Source of the DNA: an uncultured Micrococcales bacterium
GTDB taxonomy: Bacteria > Actinomycetota > Actinomycetes > Actinomycetales > Microbacteriaceae
DNA: 30,434 nucleotides
NCBI GenBank assembly: GCA_903831585.1
Contig: CAIKYE010000183.1
Coordinates: 1 to 30,434, forward strand
Direction of reading: 5' to 3'
Below are positions 6,899-15,505 of the stretch, in pieces (within the stretch, counting starts at the first letter, position 1; the number at the start of each line of letters is the position of its first letter). The translations under genes were made by a program, and so were the position numbers. The notes under the pieces were generated by a model that saw only the letters and a list, made by a program, of their open reading frames with translations, had not been told where the DNA came from and did no database searches.

Positions 6899-8464
6899 GT
6901 GAACAACAACGTAACCGCAACCGGAAGGCGCGTCCTTTCTTTGGATTCTAAACAGCTAGGACATATCCGACACATCATAAGGCTCAGCAAACAAGCGCCT
7001 GGCGATTGGTCTGACATGGGTCCGTTCGATCCAACCAATGAGGGTGATGACGCATATCGGTATCAGCTGGCGTACATGGCTTACTCTCTCGCAGTTGTTC
7101 AGCAACAGTATCTCCCCGCTTATCGAGAGCTGTTAAAGGAAACATTTCAAAGACTCATAGAAAAGATGATGCGTCACGACGTTTGGGGATACTGGGAGCT
7201 GACCAGTAAGGGAAGCAAGGTAATGGACCCCGACCTGGAAGAACTCATCGAGGGCTGGGTTGATCCCGTGGTCGGCAAAAACGTGATGTACAGCGGGCAC
7301 CTTTTGATGATGGTAGGTCTTTACGAGATGCTCTATCGAGATGGTCGCTACAACAACGAAGGTTCCTTGACCTTCATGTGCCGGCCTCCCTTCCGTGGCC
7401 TAGGTCCGCAGGACTTTCCCTACGACTTCCATAAGTTGGCTGAAGTTATTGAGGCACAGTTTTCCGCATCGCACGGAATGGGTTGCGAGTGTGAGCCTAA
7501 TGGCGTCTTCGTCTATTGCAACCAGTTTGCTTTGATGGGTCTGAAACTATACGACCATGTCTTTGGTACCAACCGGTCCGAGAAACTCTTCAAGCAGTTT
7601 AAAAAAGCTTGGGGGGAAAAGTCGACTCTGTTTAAACCGGTCGGCAACGGACAACTTCCGGTTTTCTATGCGGTCAGGCAAGATGAGGTGATAACTGAGG
7701 CCGGTGAAGACAACAAAGAAGCAGCTTCAGTTGTGTCCTGGGGTCCTATGCTGCACATCTGGGAGCCCGAATATGTTGAGTCACTATACCCTCAGGTAAT
7801 TCAAGAGGTTCGGGTAAAGACCGAGGCGGGGTTTGGTGTCAGCCTTGAACAATTCCACAGGACCCACCTCCAGTACCAGGAGAAGCCTTCGATGGATTTG
7901 GTCGATCCAATGATGTTGGGTGTGCATACTCATGGAATGCTCGGATTATTGGCAGCGGAAATGGGTGACGAGGAGACAAAGGCCGGCTTGCTTGCGCATG
8001 CTGACAACGCTATGAACCCAACCTGGAAAGAGGGCGGGCTCTTCTACCCGCGCTGCGACGACCTAAAAACTGAAAGTTATGTCACATGTGTAACCGGTAA
8101 CGCGTTAATCGCAGCGACAAGGTTAGTGACTAAAAACGGACTATCAGATTTGTTGAACCGCCCATGGGGCAAGAAGGAACTGGAGGCCCCCACCATTAAC
8201 GGCATCCCTTATCCTGAGGCTCTCGTATCGCGCGCTGTCCACTTGCAAGGCGGAATCGAGTTCGAAGTCGTGCCATCAGGTATTGAGGCAATCAGTTTCG
8301 ACTATCTTGTGGCGGGCCTTGCTCCTTCATGTCGCTTTACGGTTACCACGAATTCAGATCGCGGTGAAGAGACTCAGGAAGTTCAATCTGACGTATCTGG
8401 AAATCTAACACTTAAGGCGATACTCGACGGAAAGCTCTCGATTCGCGTCGAGGCCGTCGCATAA
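6899..8464 (+). CDS. linalool dehydratase/isomerase (LinD)-like protein
   Basis: The 521-residue protein aligns by eye with linalool dehydratase-isomerase of Castellaniella (LinD), an alpha/alpha barrel enzyme that dehydrates and isomerises tertiary allylic alcohols. Matching segments are VWGYWE (95-100), NVMYSGHLLMMVGLYEM (128-144, His134), and CEPNGVFVYCN (198-208). The last keeps the two catalytic Cys residues (198 and 207) with LinD's exact 9-residue spacing and the neighbouring Glu199. Unlike LinD it has no signal peptide, so it should be cytoplasmic, and it is longer, with an extra C-terminal beta-rich part of about 80 residues. The start is GTG with AAAGGA about 8 bases upstream. It lies between the permease and a P450 system. 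The substrate is unknown; an isoprenoid-like allylic alcohol is likely. Confidence 0.8.
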   Translation: MNNNVTATGRRVLSLDSKQLGHIRHIIRLSKQAPGDWSDMGPFDPTNEGDDAYRYQLAYMAYSLAVVQQQYLPAYRELLKETFQRLIEKMMRHDVWGYWELTSKGSKVMDPDLEELIEGWVDPVVGKNVMYSGHLLMMVGLYEMLYRDGRYNNEGSLTFMCRPPFRGLGPQDFPYDFHKLAEVIEAQFSASHGMGCECEPNGVFVYCNQFALMGLKLYDHVFGTNRSEKLFKQFKKAWGEKSTLFKPVGNGQLPVFYAVRQDEVITEAGEDNKEAASVVSWGPMLHIWEPEYVESLYPQVIQEVRVKTEAGFGVSLEQFHRTHLQYQEKPSMDLVDPMMLGVHTHGMLGLLAAEMGDEETKAGLLAHADNAMNPTWKEGGLFYPRCDDLKTESYVTCVTGNALIAATRLVTKNGLSDLLNRPWGKKELEAPTINGIPYPEALVSRAVHLQGGIEFEVVPSGIEAISFDYLVAGLAPSCRFTVTTNSDRGEETQEVQSDVSGNLTLKAILDGKLSIRVEAVA

Positions 8465-8557
8465 GAGCAAACGAAGAATATATGTATTGCAAGCTGATTG
8501 ATGCGGGTTCGGAGTCGAATGACGGCTGTTATTTTAGAAAATTCGAAAGGACTTACT

Positions 8558-9505
8558 GTGGATAAAGAATCTAGTTTGACGGTAGTTCGCAGACGTGACC
8601 TGATTCCCGGAAAGATTGTCGAGCTTCGCCTTTCGAATTCTCGGGGAGAGAAGATTCCAAGTTGGGAACCCGGCGCACATATTGAGCTAACTCTTCCCTC
8701 GGGCATAGTGCGCCAGTACTCGCTCTGCGGCGACCCTTCCGACGATTTCTACACGATAGCCGTTCTCAGAGAAGATAACTCTCGAGGCGGTTCAATAGAG
8801 GTCCACGATGAAATCCAAGAAGGCACTGAACTGATGGTTCGAGGGCCGAAGAACCATTTCAAGCTAGTGCCCGGAAACCTGACAGTCTTCATGGCCGGCG
8901 GAATTGGAATCACTCCGCTATTGCCGATGATGCGCTTGCTCTCCAAGCAGGGTAAGCCTTGGGTCTTGCACTACGGCGGTAAATCATTAGCGGCGCTTGC
9001 ATACCTTGATGCCCTTCAACTAATGGAGGACAACGAGATCAGCATCTACCTCAAGAATGAGACGAGGAGGATTCCGGTTTCTGATATCGTCTCAACTCTT
9101 TCCACCGATGATGCGATATATGTTTGTGGCCCAGAATCGATGATCTCAGAGGTAGAAAAGGTTGGAGCCGAGTCTGGAATCAGGGTTTGCCTAGAAAGAT
9201 TCGGACCCGCTCCGGGAGACAAGCCAGAAATAAATGGGGAATCGTTCGAAGTCGAATTGGCCAGAAGCGCAAAAGTGCTTACGGTTCCCGCAGACACCAG
9301 ACTCATCGACATAGTTCGAACTGTTGTCCCGAGCGTTCCGTTCTCTTGCGAGGAGGGTTACTGCGGTTCTTGCGAGACCGGAGTCCTAGAAGGTGTTCCT
9401 GACCATCGAGACAGCATCCTCTCTCCGCAAGAAAAATCCAATAATGACTGCATGATGATTTGTGTCGGTAGGTCAATGACACCGAGACTCGTTTTAGACA
9501 TCTAA
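8558..9505 (+). CDS. FNR-type oxidoreductase with C-terminal [2Fe-2S] ferredoxin domain
   Basis: This is a 315-residue phthalate dioxygenase reductase/VanB-type protein. The N-terminal flavin domain holds RQYSLCG. The nicotinamide domain holds MAGGIGITPLLPMMR. The C-terminal plant-type ferredoxin domain holds C-x4-C-x2-C (CEEGYCGSC) and a distant fourth Cys in CMMICVGR. It passes electrons from NAD(P)H through flavin and the iron-sulfur cluster to an oxygenase. The frame opens at TTG 8498, but I prefer GTG 8558, which has AAAGGA 6 bases upstream and starts the domain properly. The P450 follows 15 bases later and is the evident partner. No Rieske oxygenase is present. Confidence 0.9.
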   Translation: MDKESSLTVVRRRDLIPGKIVELRLSNSRGEKIPSWEPGAHIELTLPSGIVRQYSLCGDPSDDFYTIAVLREDNSRGGSIEVHDEIQEGTELMVRGPKNHFKLVPGNLTVFMAGGIGITPLLPMMRLLSKQGKPWVLHYGGKSLAALAYLDALQLMEDNEISIYLKNETRRIPVSDIVSTLSTDDAIYVCGPESMISEVEKVGAESGIRVCLERFGPAPGDKPEINGESFEVELARSAKVLTVPADTRLIDIVRTVVPSVPFSCEEGYCGSCETGVLEGVPDHRDSILSPQEKSNNDCMMICVGRSMTPRLVLDI

Positions 9506-9520
9506 TTAGTAGGAGAACAA

Positions 9521-10759
9521 TTGTCATCAGCAAATAGAGAACTCGGCTTTACGCTTTCCGACCCGGCATTCTGGGCCAGGACCGATCAGGCTGACGCTTT
9601 TAAGCTATTGAGGGACCAAGCGCCAGTGTCATGGCACGAAGAGATTCCATCAGCATGGTTCCCCGAGGGTGGTAGAGGTTTTTGGTCAGTCGTTCGCCAC
9701 GCTGAGGTCACCACGGTAAGTAAAGACCAAGAGACTTTCACTTCTGGGTTTGGCACTGAAATAGTTGACATGACCCCAGAGGAACAATTGACATTTGGTG
9801 GGATGCTAAATATGCACGCACCGCAGCATGCAAAATATCGCGCGATTGTAAATCGTGTTTTGACTCCACGCACCGTTGAGGCCATGAGCGAAGACATTGA
9901 TAGACAGGCAATTGCAGCAATTAATAGAGTCGCCGAAAAAGGGAGCGCAGATTTTGTCGACGACATTGTTGGCGATTACCCGGCACAAATCATTGGTGAC
10001 CTGTTAAGCGTGCCTGAAGAAGACCGAGCCAAGTTGATTGACTTGACTGTCACGGCACTTTCCGCCTATGGCACCCAACATGCCTATAGCGCTTACCTAG
10101 AGATTATTGATTATGCACTCGAGCTCATTGATGACGTAAGGACTTCCGGGCACGACGACAACTTTCTAGGGAAGCTCCTAACTGCGGAAGTCGACGGTGA
10201 GTCGATGTCCGATAAAGACATCGCAATCTTCTTCGCGCTGCTGCTAACCGCTGGTATCGAGACAACGGCATCGACGCTCGCAACCGGCTTCTACGGCCTG
10301 AGCCTAAATCCTGAGCGAAGGATAGAACTGCAGAACAACTACGAAGCACTTGCACCTGCCGCCATCGAGGAATTAATTCGTTGGGTATCTCCGGTCAAAC
10401 ACTTCAGAAGAACTGCCACCAAAGATGTCGAACTCGGAGGTCAGAAGATAAAGTCGGGCGACAAAGTTGTCATGTGGTACAACAGTGCTAACCGCGATGC
10501 AACCGTCTTCGATAACCCCGATGTGCTGATGTTTAACCGGGAGCAAAACCCACACGTTGGATTCGGCGGCGGCGGCCCACACTTTTGCCTCGGAGCGGTG
10601 CTGGCCAGAAAGGAAGCCACCGTCTTCCTCAGAAGACTGTTCCAGATACTTCCTGATATAGAAGTATCTGGACCGGCAGAATTTGCCCAGTCCAACTTTG
10701 TGAACGCGGTCACAAAGCTACCTGTCAGTTTTTCTACCGCCCAGAGACTGGTTATCTAA
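9521..10759 (+). CDS. cytochrome P450 monooxygenase
   Basis: The 412-residue protein is a complete soluble bacterial P450. The I-helix oxygen-activation motif is AGIETT (244-249), the K-helix ExxR is EELIR (Glu284, Arg287), and the haem-binding loop is FGGGGPHFCLG with thiolate ligand Cys356. The segment MLNMHAPQHAKYRAIV (95-110) and the overall feel recall the CYP124/125/142 group, which hydroxylate terminal methyls of methyl-branched chains. That subgrouping is a judgement by eye. The start is TTG with AGGAG 5 bases upstream. The reductase gene precedes it and the SDR gene overlaps its stop (TAATG), so its alcohol product is probably oxidised next by the SDR. Confidence 0.93.
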   Translation: MSSANRELGFTLSDPAFWARTDQADAFKLLRDQAPVSWHEEIPSAWFPEGGRGFWSVVRHAEVTTVSKDQETFTSGFGTEIVDMTPEEQLTFGGMLNMHAPQHAKYRAIVNRVLTPRTVEAMSEDIDRQAIAAINRVAEKGSADFVDDIVGDYPAQIIGDLLSVPEEDRAKLIDLTVTALSAYGTQHAYSAYLEIIDYALELIDDVRTSGHDDNFLGKLLTAEVDGESMSDKDIAIFFALLLTAGIETTASTLATGFYGLSLNPERRIELQNNYEALAPAAIEELIRWVSPVKHFRRTATKDVELGGQKIKSGDKVVMWYNSANRDATVFDNPDVLMFNREQNPHVGFGGGGPHFCLGAVLARKEATVFLRRLFQILPDIEVSGPAEFAQSNFVNAVTKLPVSFSTAQRLVI

Positions 10760-11559
10760 TGAGCAACGGCAAAGTAGCGGTGATTACAGGAGCTGCTTCC
10801 GGAATTGGAAGCGCCGTCGCGAAGCGATTTATTGCTGAGGGTTTCGAAGTGTGGGCTATGGACCTTAAGGAACCCGCCGACTCTTCACTGAGTTTCGTGG
10901 CGGCGGACTTGTCGGATGTAGAGTCCCTCAAGGCAGCGGTCGCAAAACTTCCAAAGCAAATAGATGTTCTAGTCAACGCCGCCGGAGTATCGGGCCTGCT
11001 TCCTATTCCCACTGTGATGAAGGTCAACTTTTACGGACTACGCGCACTGACCGGAATGCTTTCACAGAGGATCACCTCTGGAGGAGCAGTAGTTAACATC
11101 GCATCCACATCTGGCTGGTTTTGGCGCGATCACATCGATGAGCTGCAGGTTGTTATTGGCGCGCATTCTGAATCAGAAATCACTGAAGCGATCAACTCAC
11201 ACGTGGCCGACGGGTACACCGCCTATGCCAGAAGTAAAGAGGCTGTCGTAGTTTGGAGCGCGATGGCCGCGCAGGAATTTTTGGGACGGTTCCGCGTAAA
11301 TAGCGTTAGCCCAGGACCGGTTCAGACGCCTCTGCTAGATGACTTTTATGAGGCGATGGGACACGAGGAACTTGATCCGCTAACCGCCAGGGCTGGGGGA
11401 AGAAATGGACTTCCGGATGAGATTGCCGACGTCATTTTCTTCCTTGCGAGTAACCAGGCGCGTTGGATCAATGGCACAGATGTGCCGGTCGACAACAGTG
11501 CAGAGGTTTCAGAATTTCTCGCAGCCAAGGGATTTATTGAAAGGCTGGTCAAACAGTGA
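10759..11559 (+). CDS. short-chain dehydrogenase/reductase (alcohol dehydrogenase)
   Basis: This 266-residue classical SDR has TGAASGIG (10-17) for NAD(P) binding, ADLSD near 49, LVNAAGVSG (71-79), a catalytic Ser in NIASTSGW and YARSK (Tyr156, Lys160). MKVNFYGLRALTGML and the long loop between Ser and Tyr resemble the 3-alpha-hydroxysteroid/coniferyl-alcohol dehydrogenase subgroup, which includes enzymes acting on allylic alcohols. The ATG overlaps the P450 stop by one base and the next gene overlaps its own stop, so translation is coupled. Its likely job is to oxidise the P450-made alcohol to an aldehyde. Confidence 0.9.
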   Translation: MSNGKVAVITGAASGIGSAVAKRFIAEGFEVWAMDLKEPADSSLSFVAADLSDVESLKAAVAKLPKQIDVLVNAAGVSGLLPIPTVMKVNFYGLRALTGMLSQRITSGGAVVNIASTSGWFWRDHIDELQVVIGAHSESEITEAINSHVADGYTAYARSKEAVVVWSAMAAQEFLGRFRVNSVSPGPVQTPLLDDFYEAMGHEELDPLTARAGGRNGLPDEIADVIFFLASNQARWINGTDVPVDNSAEVSEFLAAKGFIERLVKQ

Positions 11560-13007
11560 AGCTAGGTTCCATAGACGTTCCAAACCAGTTGCTAATTGAC
11601 GGTCAATGGCAAGATTCCAGTGATGGTTCTGTAGTCAAGGTCGAGAATCCCGCGAATAAAAAGCTTCTAGGTGAGGCATCATCGGCTACGGTGCAAGATG
11701 GACTTCGCGCTGCAACTGCCGCGCAGGCTGCCTTCCCTGCTTGGCGAAAAACTAACCCCAGGGCTAAGGCCGAGATACTAAGGCGCTGCTTCGAGTTGAT
11801 GATTGAGCGCAAGGAAATAATTGCCGAGCTGATTGTTCTAGAAAACGGAAAGCCCTACTCTGAGGCAGTTGCAGAAGTTCACTACGCGGCTGAATTCTTT
11901 CGCTGGTTTGCCGAAGAAGCAGTCAGGCTTCCGGGCCACATTTCAACTGCTCCAGTTACCGGAAGAAAGATAATTGAAATTTCTGAGCCAATCGGTGTTG
12001 CACTACTGATTGCTCCTTGGAATTTGCCGGCGGCGATGATTACCAGAAAAGTAGCGCCAGCTTTGGCCGCCGGTTGCACTGTCGTGATCAAGCCCGCCAG
12101 TGACACCTCATTTACTGCGCTATACCTGGGCCAACTCATGATCGATGCAGGAGTGCCTGCGGGAGTTGTCAACATCATTCCAACAACGGACCACGATGTG
12201 GTCTCAGAGCTTATTCGTGACAGCGCGGTTAGAACTATTTCATTTACAGGTTCAACCAGAATCGGTCAACTTCTAATGCGAGAAGCCGTCGACCGAGTTT
12301 TGCGATGTTCGATGGAGTTGGGCGGCAATGCGCCGTTCATCGTTTTCGACGACGCCGATATCGATCTAGCGGTATCCAGCGCGATGATTGCCAAGATGAG
12401 ACACAACGCAGAGGCCTGCACTGCGGCCAATAGGTTCATCGTTCAACGTGGCGTGCATGATGAGTTCGTGCAAAAGTTTTCGCAGAAGATGTCCGAACTT
12501 AAAGTTGGAAGCGGAATGGATCCGAATACCCAGGTGGGGCCACTGGCCAGTGCGTTAGCCCTAAAGGGAATGGAGACAATACTCGAGCAGGCGGTTGCCA
12601 ACGGAGCTCGGGTAGTAACCGGCGGTAGCAAAGGATCAGATGAAGGTCATTACTTCTTGCCGACCGTGCTGACGGGTGTCGAGGCTGATTCAGAAATTTT
12701 GAAGACGGAAATTTTTGGACCGATTGCTCCGGTAATTGCTTTTGACACCGAGCAAGAGGCAATTGAAATGGCTAATTCAGTCGACGTCGGGTTAGGTTCC
12801 TATATCCACACCAAAGACATCGCAAGGGCGATGCGGGTTGCCGAGGAACTAGAGGTCGGAATGGTTGGAGTGAACACCGGCATCTTCTCGGACCCAGCGG
12901 CTCCTTTTGGCGGAGTGAAGCAAAGCGGCATCGGGCGCGAAGGCGGACGTCATGGAATCTTGGAATTTATCGAAACCAAGTACATAAACGTGTCTTGGGA
13001 CTCATAG
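11556..13007 (+). CDS. NAD(P)-dependent aldehyde dehydrogenase, GabD-like
   Basis: The 483-residue aldehyde dehydrogenase has APWNLP (153-158), IKPASDT (178-184), the FTGSTRIG loop (230-237), general base Glu255 in MELGG and nucleophile Cys288 in NAEACTAANRF. The EIFGP and PFGGVKQSGIGREGG motifs are present. Length and motifs are nearest to succinate-semialdehyde dehydrogenases. The start is GTG overlapping the SDR stop (GTGA). It is one of two adjacent aldehyde dehydrogenases. One would oxidise the aldehyde made by P450 plus SDR and the other the aldehyde left by the aminotransferase. A semialdehyde substrate fits this one better. Confidence 0.92.
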   Translation: MKLGSIDVPNQLLIDGQWQDSSDGSVVKVENPANKKLLGEASSATVQDGLRAATAAQAAFPAWRKTNPRAKAEILRRCFELMIERKEIIAELIVLENGKPYSEAVAEVHYAAEFFRWFAEEAVRLPGHISTAPVTGRKIIEISEPIGVALLIAPWNLPAAMITRKVAPALAAGCTVVIKPASDTSFTALYLGQLMIDAGVPAGVVNIIPTTDHDVVSELIRDSAVRTISFTGSTRIGQLLMREAVDRVLRCSMELGGNAPFIVFDDADIDLAVSSAMIAKMRHNAEACTAANRFIVQRGVHDEFVQKFSQKMSELKVGSGMDPNTQVGPLASALALKGMETILEQAVANGARVVTGGSKGSDEGHYFLPTVLTGVEADSEILKTEIFGPIAPVIAFDTEQEAIEMANSVDVGLGSYIHTKDIARAMRVAEELEVGMVGVNTGIFSDPAAPFGGVKQSGIGREGGRHGILEFIETKYINVSWDS

Positions 13008-14501
13008 ATGACTGAACTCAGGGTTGCGATTCCCGCCGACATCACGGCTTGGCTCAACAAAGTGTCGGCCGGTGGTTTCGGTTCTGTAAACGTGATCGCT
13101 TCCGGTGAGCAGACCTTCGAAGTTTTTGATCCTGGTGCAGCTTCGCGACTTGCCAATCTGCCCGTCAGTTCTAAGACTTCAGTTGAGCAGGCGATTTCTA
13201 GAGCAAGGAAGAGTTTTGAATCAGGCATCTGGAGCAAGACCAGTCCGGATGATCGAGAGAAGGTGCTTCTAGCACTGGCAGCGCTAGTCGAGCGTGACTT
13301 CGATTTTCTTTCTAACCTAGAAGCTCTCGATACTGGAAAACCTTTGGCCGAGGCGATGCTTGATATCCAAGAGGTTGCCACCGTAATTCGCTATTACGCT
13401 GGCTGGGCCAACAAGGTTTCTGGTCAAACTATTGCCACAGCAATCAATCTTTCAGCAATGACGGTCAGAGGGCCGGTCGGAGTGTGCGCGGCGATAACGC
13501 CTTGGAACTATCCGCTCCCGATTCTGATTTATAAACTGGCCCCCGCGCTTGCCTTCGGAAACTCATTTGTTGCTAAGCCTTCTGAGCTCGCCCCACTTTC
13601 CGCAATTTACTTTGTTGGACTCTGCGCCGAGGCTGGGGTGCCAGATGGAGTAGTGAATCTATTACTAGGTGCCGGTCAGACCGGCTCGGATTTGGTTTCA
13701 AGTAGCGGCCTGGACAAGATTGCTTTCACCGGTTCTTCCCGAACCGGACAGGCCATAATGGCAGCGGCCTCAAAGAACACGACGAAGGTGACTCTAGAGC
13801 TAGGTGGCAAGAGTCCCCAGCTAGTCTTCGCCTCCTGCGACATCGACAAAGCAGTTGCTGGGGTCGCAATGGGAATCTGGACCAACGCCGGTCAAGTTTG
13901 TGTTGCAGGTAGCAGGTTGATTATCGAAAAATCTATCAAAGAAGAATTTCTCAATCGACTTATTAAAGTTGGCGAAGACTACTTTGTTGGTCACAGTCTG
14001 GACGCTAGAAGTTCTATGGGCCCGATAATAAGTGCAACTCAGTTGGATAAAATCACCTCCGCACTTGATGGTGCAAAAAAAGATGGCGCTGTGTTGCATT
14101 TGCTAGGCAAATCCTCTGAGCTACCAGGACACTTTCTTAATCCGATAATCGTCGAGGGTCTTGCAACTTCACACTCTATGCATCAGGAAGAAATCTTCGG
14201 TCCGGTGCTGACCGTCAGCTCTATCGAAAGCGAGTCGGAGGCGATTGCGATTGCAAACTCGACTCGCTATGGTTTGGCAGCCGGGGTTTGGACTGGCAAG
14301 GCAGGACAGGCACAGCGGGTTGCACGCGAAATAGATGCCGGGACCGTCTGGGTTAATACCTATGGCGCATTCCATCCGACGCTTCCCTTCGGTGGAACAA
14401 AGTCCTCGGGCTTTGGTCGCGAACTTGGGGAGTCGGCAGTGGATGGATACACAGAACTGAAAACGATAGTCGAAGACATTTCCAAAGCGGAGGAAAACTG
14501 A
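13008..14501 (+). CDS. NAD(P)-dependent aldehyde dehydrogenase, betaine/aminoaldehyde type
   Basis: The 497-residue protein is a second, only distantly similar aldehyde dehydrogenase. TPWNYPLPI (164-172), AKPSELAP, FTGSSRTG (240-247), Glu264 in LELGGKSP and nucleophile Cys298 in NAGQVCVAGSR resemble betaine-aldehyde, aminobutyraldehyde and guanidinobutyraldehyde dehydrogenases. The ATG follows the previous stop directly and its own stop overlaps the next start (TGATG), so it belongs to the same tightly coupled operon. Next to a ureohydrolase, it may oxidise a guanidino-aldehyde before guanidine cleavage. Which of the two enzymes acts at which step is inference. Confidence 0.92.
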   Translation: MTELRVAIPADITAWLNKVSAGGFGSVNVIASGEQTFEVFDPGAASRLANLPVSSKTSVEQAISRARKSFESGIWSKTSPDDREKVLLALAALVERDFDFLSNLEALDTGKPLAEAMLDIQEVATVIRYYAGWANKVSGQTIATAINLSAMTVRGPVGVCAAITPWNYPLPILIYKLAPALAFGNSFVAKPSELAPLSAIYFVGLCAEAGVPDGVVNLLLGAGQTGSDLVSSSGLDKIAFTGSSRTGQAIMAAASKNTTKVTLELGGKSPQLVFASCDIDKAVAGVAMGIWTNAGQVCVAGSRLIIEKSIKEEFLNRLIKVGEDYFVGHSLDARSSMGPIISATQLDKITSALDGAKKDGAVLHLLGKSSELPGHFLNPIIVEGLATSHSMHQEEIFGPVLTVSSIESESEAIAIANSTRYGLAAGVWTGKAGQAQRVAREIDAGTVWVNTYGAFHPTLPFGGTKSSGFGRELGESAVDGYTELKTIVEDISKAEEN

Positions 14502-15493
14502 TGGTTAGAGGATTCAAGCGAACCAGCAATGGCGACATACTGGGACAGATTGCCACAACCGAGGTGCCGCGCTACTCTGCTCCAGGAACCTTTGGACTGA
14601 TCCCAGACCACAGGGAAGTTACCGGAGCTCAGGTTGGCATTCTTGGTGTTCCATTTGATTCCACTGTCAGTTACAGATCTGGAGCCAGGTTCGGACCTGA
14701 GCACATTAGAAATGCATCGAGGTTGCTTCGACCATACAACCCGGAGGCAAACAAGTGGCCGTTCCTTGGCCAGCAAGTGGCAGATCTCGGAGACGTGGCA
14801 TTTAATCCGTATGACATCGTCTCCGCTCTCGGTTCGATTGAGTCTGCGGTGCTCGAGGCTCTCGAGTTCGCACCGAAGACTCTGATCCTCGGAGGCGACC
14901 ACTCGATTTCTCTGCCGGTACTTCGAGCACTCTCTCGTCGGCACGGACAGATTTCTGTCATTCACTTTGACGCGCACCTAGACACCTGGGACACCTACTT
15001 CGATCAGCCTTACTTGCACGGCACCCCGTTCCGCCGCGCATCGGAGGAGGGACTTCTGGACAGAGAAGGTTGCGTTCACGTCGGAACTCGCGGTGGACTC
15101 TACGGAAACACTGACATGCTCGAAGACAAGACTCTCGGGTTTATGACAATTCGCTGCCACGAGTTACACCTAGACGGTGTTGAGGTAGCAATCGAAAGAA
15201 TTAAGCAGCGCGTCAAGGATCGTCCAGTTTATGTCTCGGTTGACATTGACGTTTTAGACCCGGCCTACGCGCCGGGCACCGGAACTCCGGAGCCCGGAGG
15301 GATGGCCACTTGGCAGCTTCTACACATGCTTCGTTCGTTCTCCGGCATGAACATAGTCGGAGCCGACATCATGGAGGTGGCTCCAGCCTACGACCACGCC
15401 GAGATCACCGGATTTGCCGCAGCTCACGTCGGATATGAATTGCTTTCTGCATGGGCACCTGAGCCTGGTGCTGGAGAAATCAAAACTCGCTAG
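14501..15493 (+). CDS. ureohydrolase (agmatinase / guanidinobutyrase family)
   Basis: This 330-residue ureohydrolase-family enzyme hydrolyses a guanidino group to urea plus an amine. All manganese-binding motifs are present: GGDHS (His134), FDAHLDT (Asp157, His159, Asp161) and SVDIDVLDPAYAPGTGTPE (Asp248, Asp250). The SYRSGARFGPEHIR segment is typical of the agmatinase branch rather than arginase. It is the last gene of the plus-strand operon and overlaps the upstream aldehyde dehydrogenase stop by one base. Because the operon encodes a P450 and LinD-like protein but no decarboxylase, the substrate may be a carboxylated branched guanidine rather than agmatine. Guanidinobutyrase and guanidinopropionase are the nearest known activities. 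Confidence 0.9.
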   Translation: MVRGFKRTSNGDILGQIATTEVPRYSAPGTFGLIPDHREVTGAQVGILGVPFDSTVSYRSGARFGPEHIRNASRLLRPYNPEANKWPFLGQQVADLGDVAFNPYDIVSALGSIESAVLEALEFAPKTLILGGDHSISLPVLRALSRRHGQISVIHFDAHLDTWDTYFDQPYLHGTPFRRASEEGLLDREGCVHVGTRGGLYGNTDMLEDKTLGFMTIRCHELHLDGVEVAIERIKQRVKDRPVYVSVDIDVLDPAYAPGTGTPEPGGMATWQLLHMLRSFSGMNIVGADIMEVAPAYDHAEITGFAAAHVGYELLSAWAPEPGAGEIKTR

Positions 15494-15505
15494 AGCACAA
15501 GTTCT

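Noticed and set aside
9586..9966. Open frame of 126 codons opposite the P450 gene.
   Set aside because: It lies wholly within a gene with clear catalytic motifs and shows no domain of its own.
14501..15493. Plain agmatine degradation (agmatinase plus GABA pathway) as the island's whole purpose.
   Set aside because: It explains the ureohydrolase, aldehyde dehydrogenases and GabT, but not the P450, LinD-like, CoA-transferase, CitE and fumarase genes. It remains the simplest alternative for that subset.
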